DNA from: an uncultured Clostridia bacterium
Lineage (GTDB): Bacteria > Bacillota > Clostridia > Oscillospirales > Ruminococcaceae
Direction of reading: 5' to 3'
Assembly (NCBI GenBank): GCA_937907305.1
Contig: CALERQ010000072.1
Coordinates: 1 to 5,286 of the forward strand
DNA length: 5,286 nucleotides
The notes under the pieces are model-generated. The model searched no databases. It worked only from the letters and a program-made list of their open reading frames with translations, and was not told where the DNA came from. Made by a program: the position numbers and the translations under genes. Below are positions 4,773 to 5,286 of the stretch, in pieces. Positions within the stretch are counted from its first letter, which is position 1; each line of letters starts with the position of its first letter.

Positions 4773-5286
4773 ATGCGTTCCTCTTTGTTCGACTATGAAT
4801 GGCAGTTCCTCACCCAAATGATCACCCGCATCCACTATACCGCCAGCTATGAGGAGCTGTGCCGCCTGCTGCTGGAGGACCAGCTGCCCACCCTCATTCC
4901 CTTCGACCGCGCGGTGGTCTTCCAGACCGGGCGGCAGAACGGACAGGGGACGGTGTGCGCGCCATACACCGTAGGCATGCCGAACGACCCGAAGAAGAAC
5001 CCCTTTTTGGACCGCGCGGTCATCCCCCGCTGGTCGCAGTTCATCATGGCGCCGCACAGCACTGTTTTTTTGCAGTCGGATCTCATCGCTGCCGAGGACT
5101 GGCTCCATTCCGATATTTACCGGAACATCTGGGAGCCGTGCCGCCTTTACTGGGCGCTGGGGGCCACCATACAGTACCGTGACCGCCCGCTGGCGCTGGT
5201 GGCGCTGTTCCGGGAGCGGGACAAGGCCGACTTTAACCCCAAGGAGTTCCACATCCTGCACACGCTGAAGGACGCGCTGGAGCGGA
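4773..5286 (+). CDS. Probable GAF-like/LuxR-type transcriptional regulator, N-terminal part (runs off window)
   Basis: An open frame of 171 codons continues past the right edge. The ATG at 4773 is preceded by AGAAAGGAG (4753-4761) with 11 bases of spacing. An in-frame stop at 4722-4724 rules out a start upstream of it. The protein begins MRSSLFDYEWQFL, and no signal peptide or membrane helix is seen. A helical N-terminus (about 7-38) leads into a mixed alpha/beta region. FDRAVVFQ (44-51) resembles the first strand of a GAF-like fold. SDLI (102-105), IYRNIWEP (115-122) and LALVALFRERD (140-150) followed by FNPKEFHIL (154-162) resemble the sensor half of Clostridia regulators that end in a LuxR-type helix-turn-helix. 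That DNA-binding half is not in the window, so the regulator call is inference. It is transcribed away from the ATP synthase operon; a regulatory link is possible but unproven. Confidence 0.6.
   Translation, partial: MRSSLFDYEWQFLTQMITRIHYTASYEELCRLLLEDQLPTLIPFDRAVVFQTGRQNGQGTVCAPYTVGMPNDPKKNPFLDRAVIPRWSQFIMAPHSTVFLQSDLIAAEDWLHSDIYRNIWEPCRLYWALGATIQYRDRPLALVALFRERDKADFNPKEFHILHTLKDALER

Noticed and set aside
4737..5261. A 174-codon minus-strand frame opposite the regulator gene
   Set aside because: It is antisense to the plus-strand frame, which has a proper ribosome site, promoter and regulator-like sequence. The reverse frame has none of these.

Overview
The window looks like a piece of a GC-rich Clostridia chromosome. 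It carries a standard F0F1-ATP synthase operon on the minus strand, in the order atpZ-I-B-E-F-H-A-G. The protein sequences look most like those of the Faecalibacterium/Gemmiger/Subdoligranulum group of strictly anaerobic gut Firmicutes. That placement is an impression from reading the proteins, not a search result.

Layout, left to right: the first 7 codons of atpG (gamma, 22-1); atpA (alpha); atpH (delta); atpF (b); atpE (c); atpB (a); atpI; and atpZ, which starts at 4371. Junctions are tight: two 4-base ATGA overlaps (atpI/atpB and atpF/atpH) and gaps of 15 to 44 bases. This fits one polycistronic mRNA. Bases 4372-4772 contain no confident gene. They hold a divergent regulatory region with a candidate minus-strand promoter for the ATP synthase operon, a candidate plus-strand promoter, and three potential hairpins in what would be a leader of about 247 nt. 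From 4773 to the window edge, the plus strand encodes the N-terminal 171 residues of a probable transcriptional regulator with a GAF-like sensor region.

How the genes work together: AtpB and the AtpE ring form the ion path, AtpF and AtpH form the stator, AtpA (with AtpD, outside the window) forms the catalytic head, and AtpG is the rotor shaft. AtpI and AtpZ are small membrane proteins linked to assembly or ion supply. The c subunit carries Glu28, Glu61, Thr62, Thr63 and Tyr66. This matches the two-carboxylate sodium-binding pattern known from Fusobacterium nucleatum, so the enzyme is predicted to be sodium-coupled.

No new gene system is visible. The parts that standard annotation would miss are the sodium-type c-ring signature and the structured divergent region between atpZ and the regulator.
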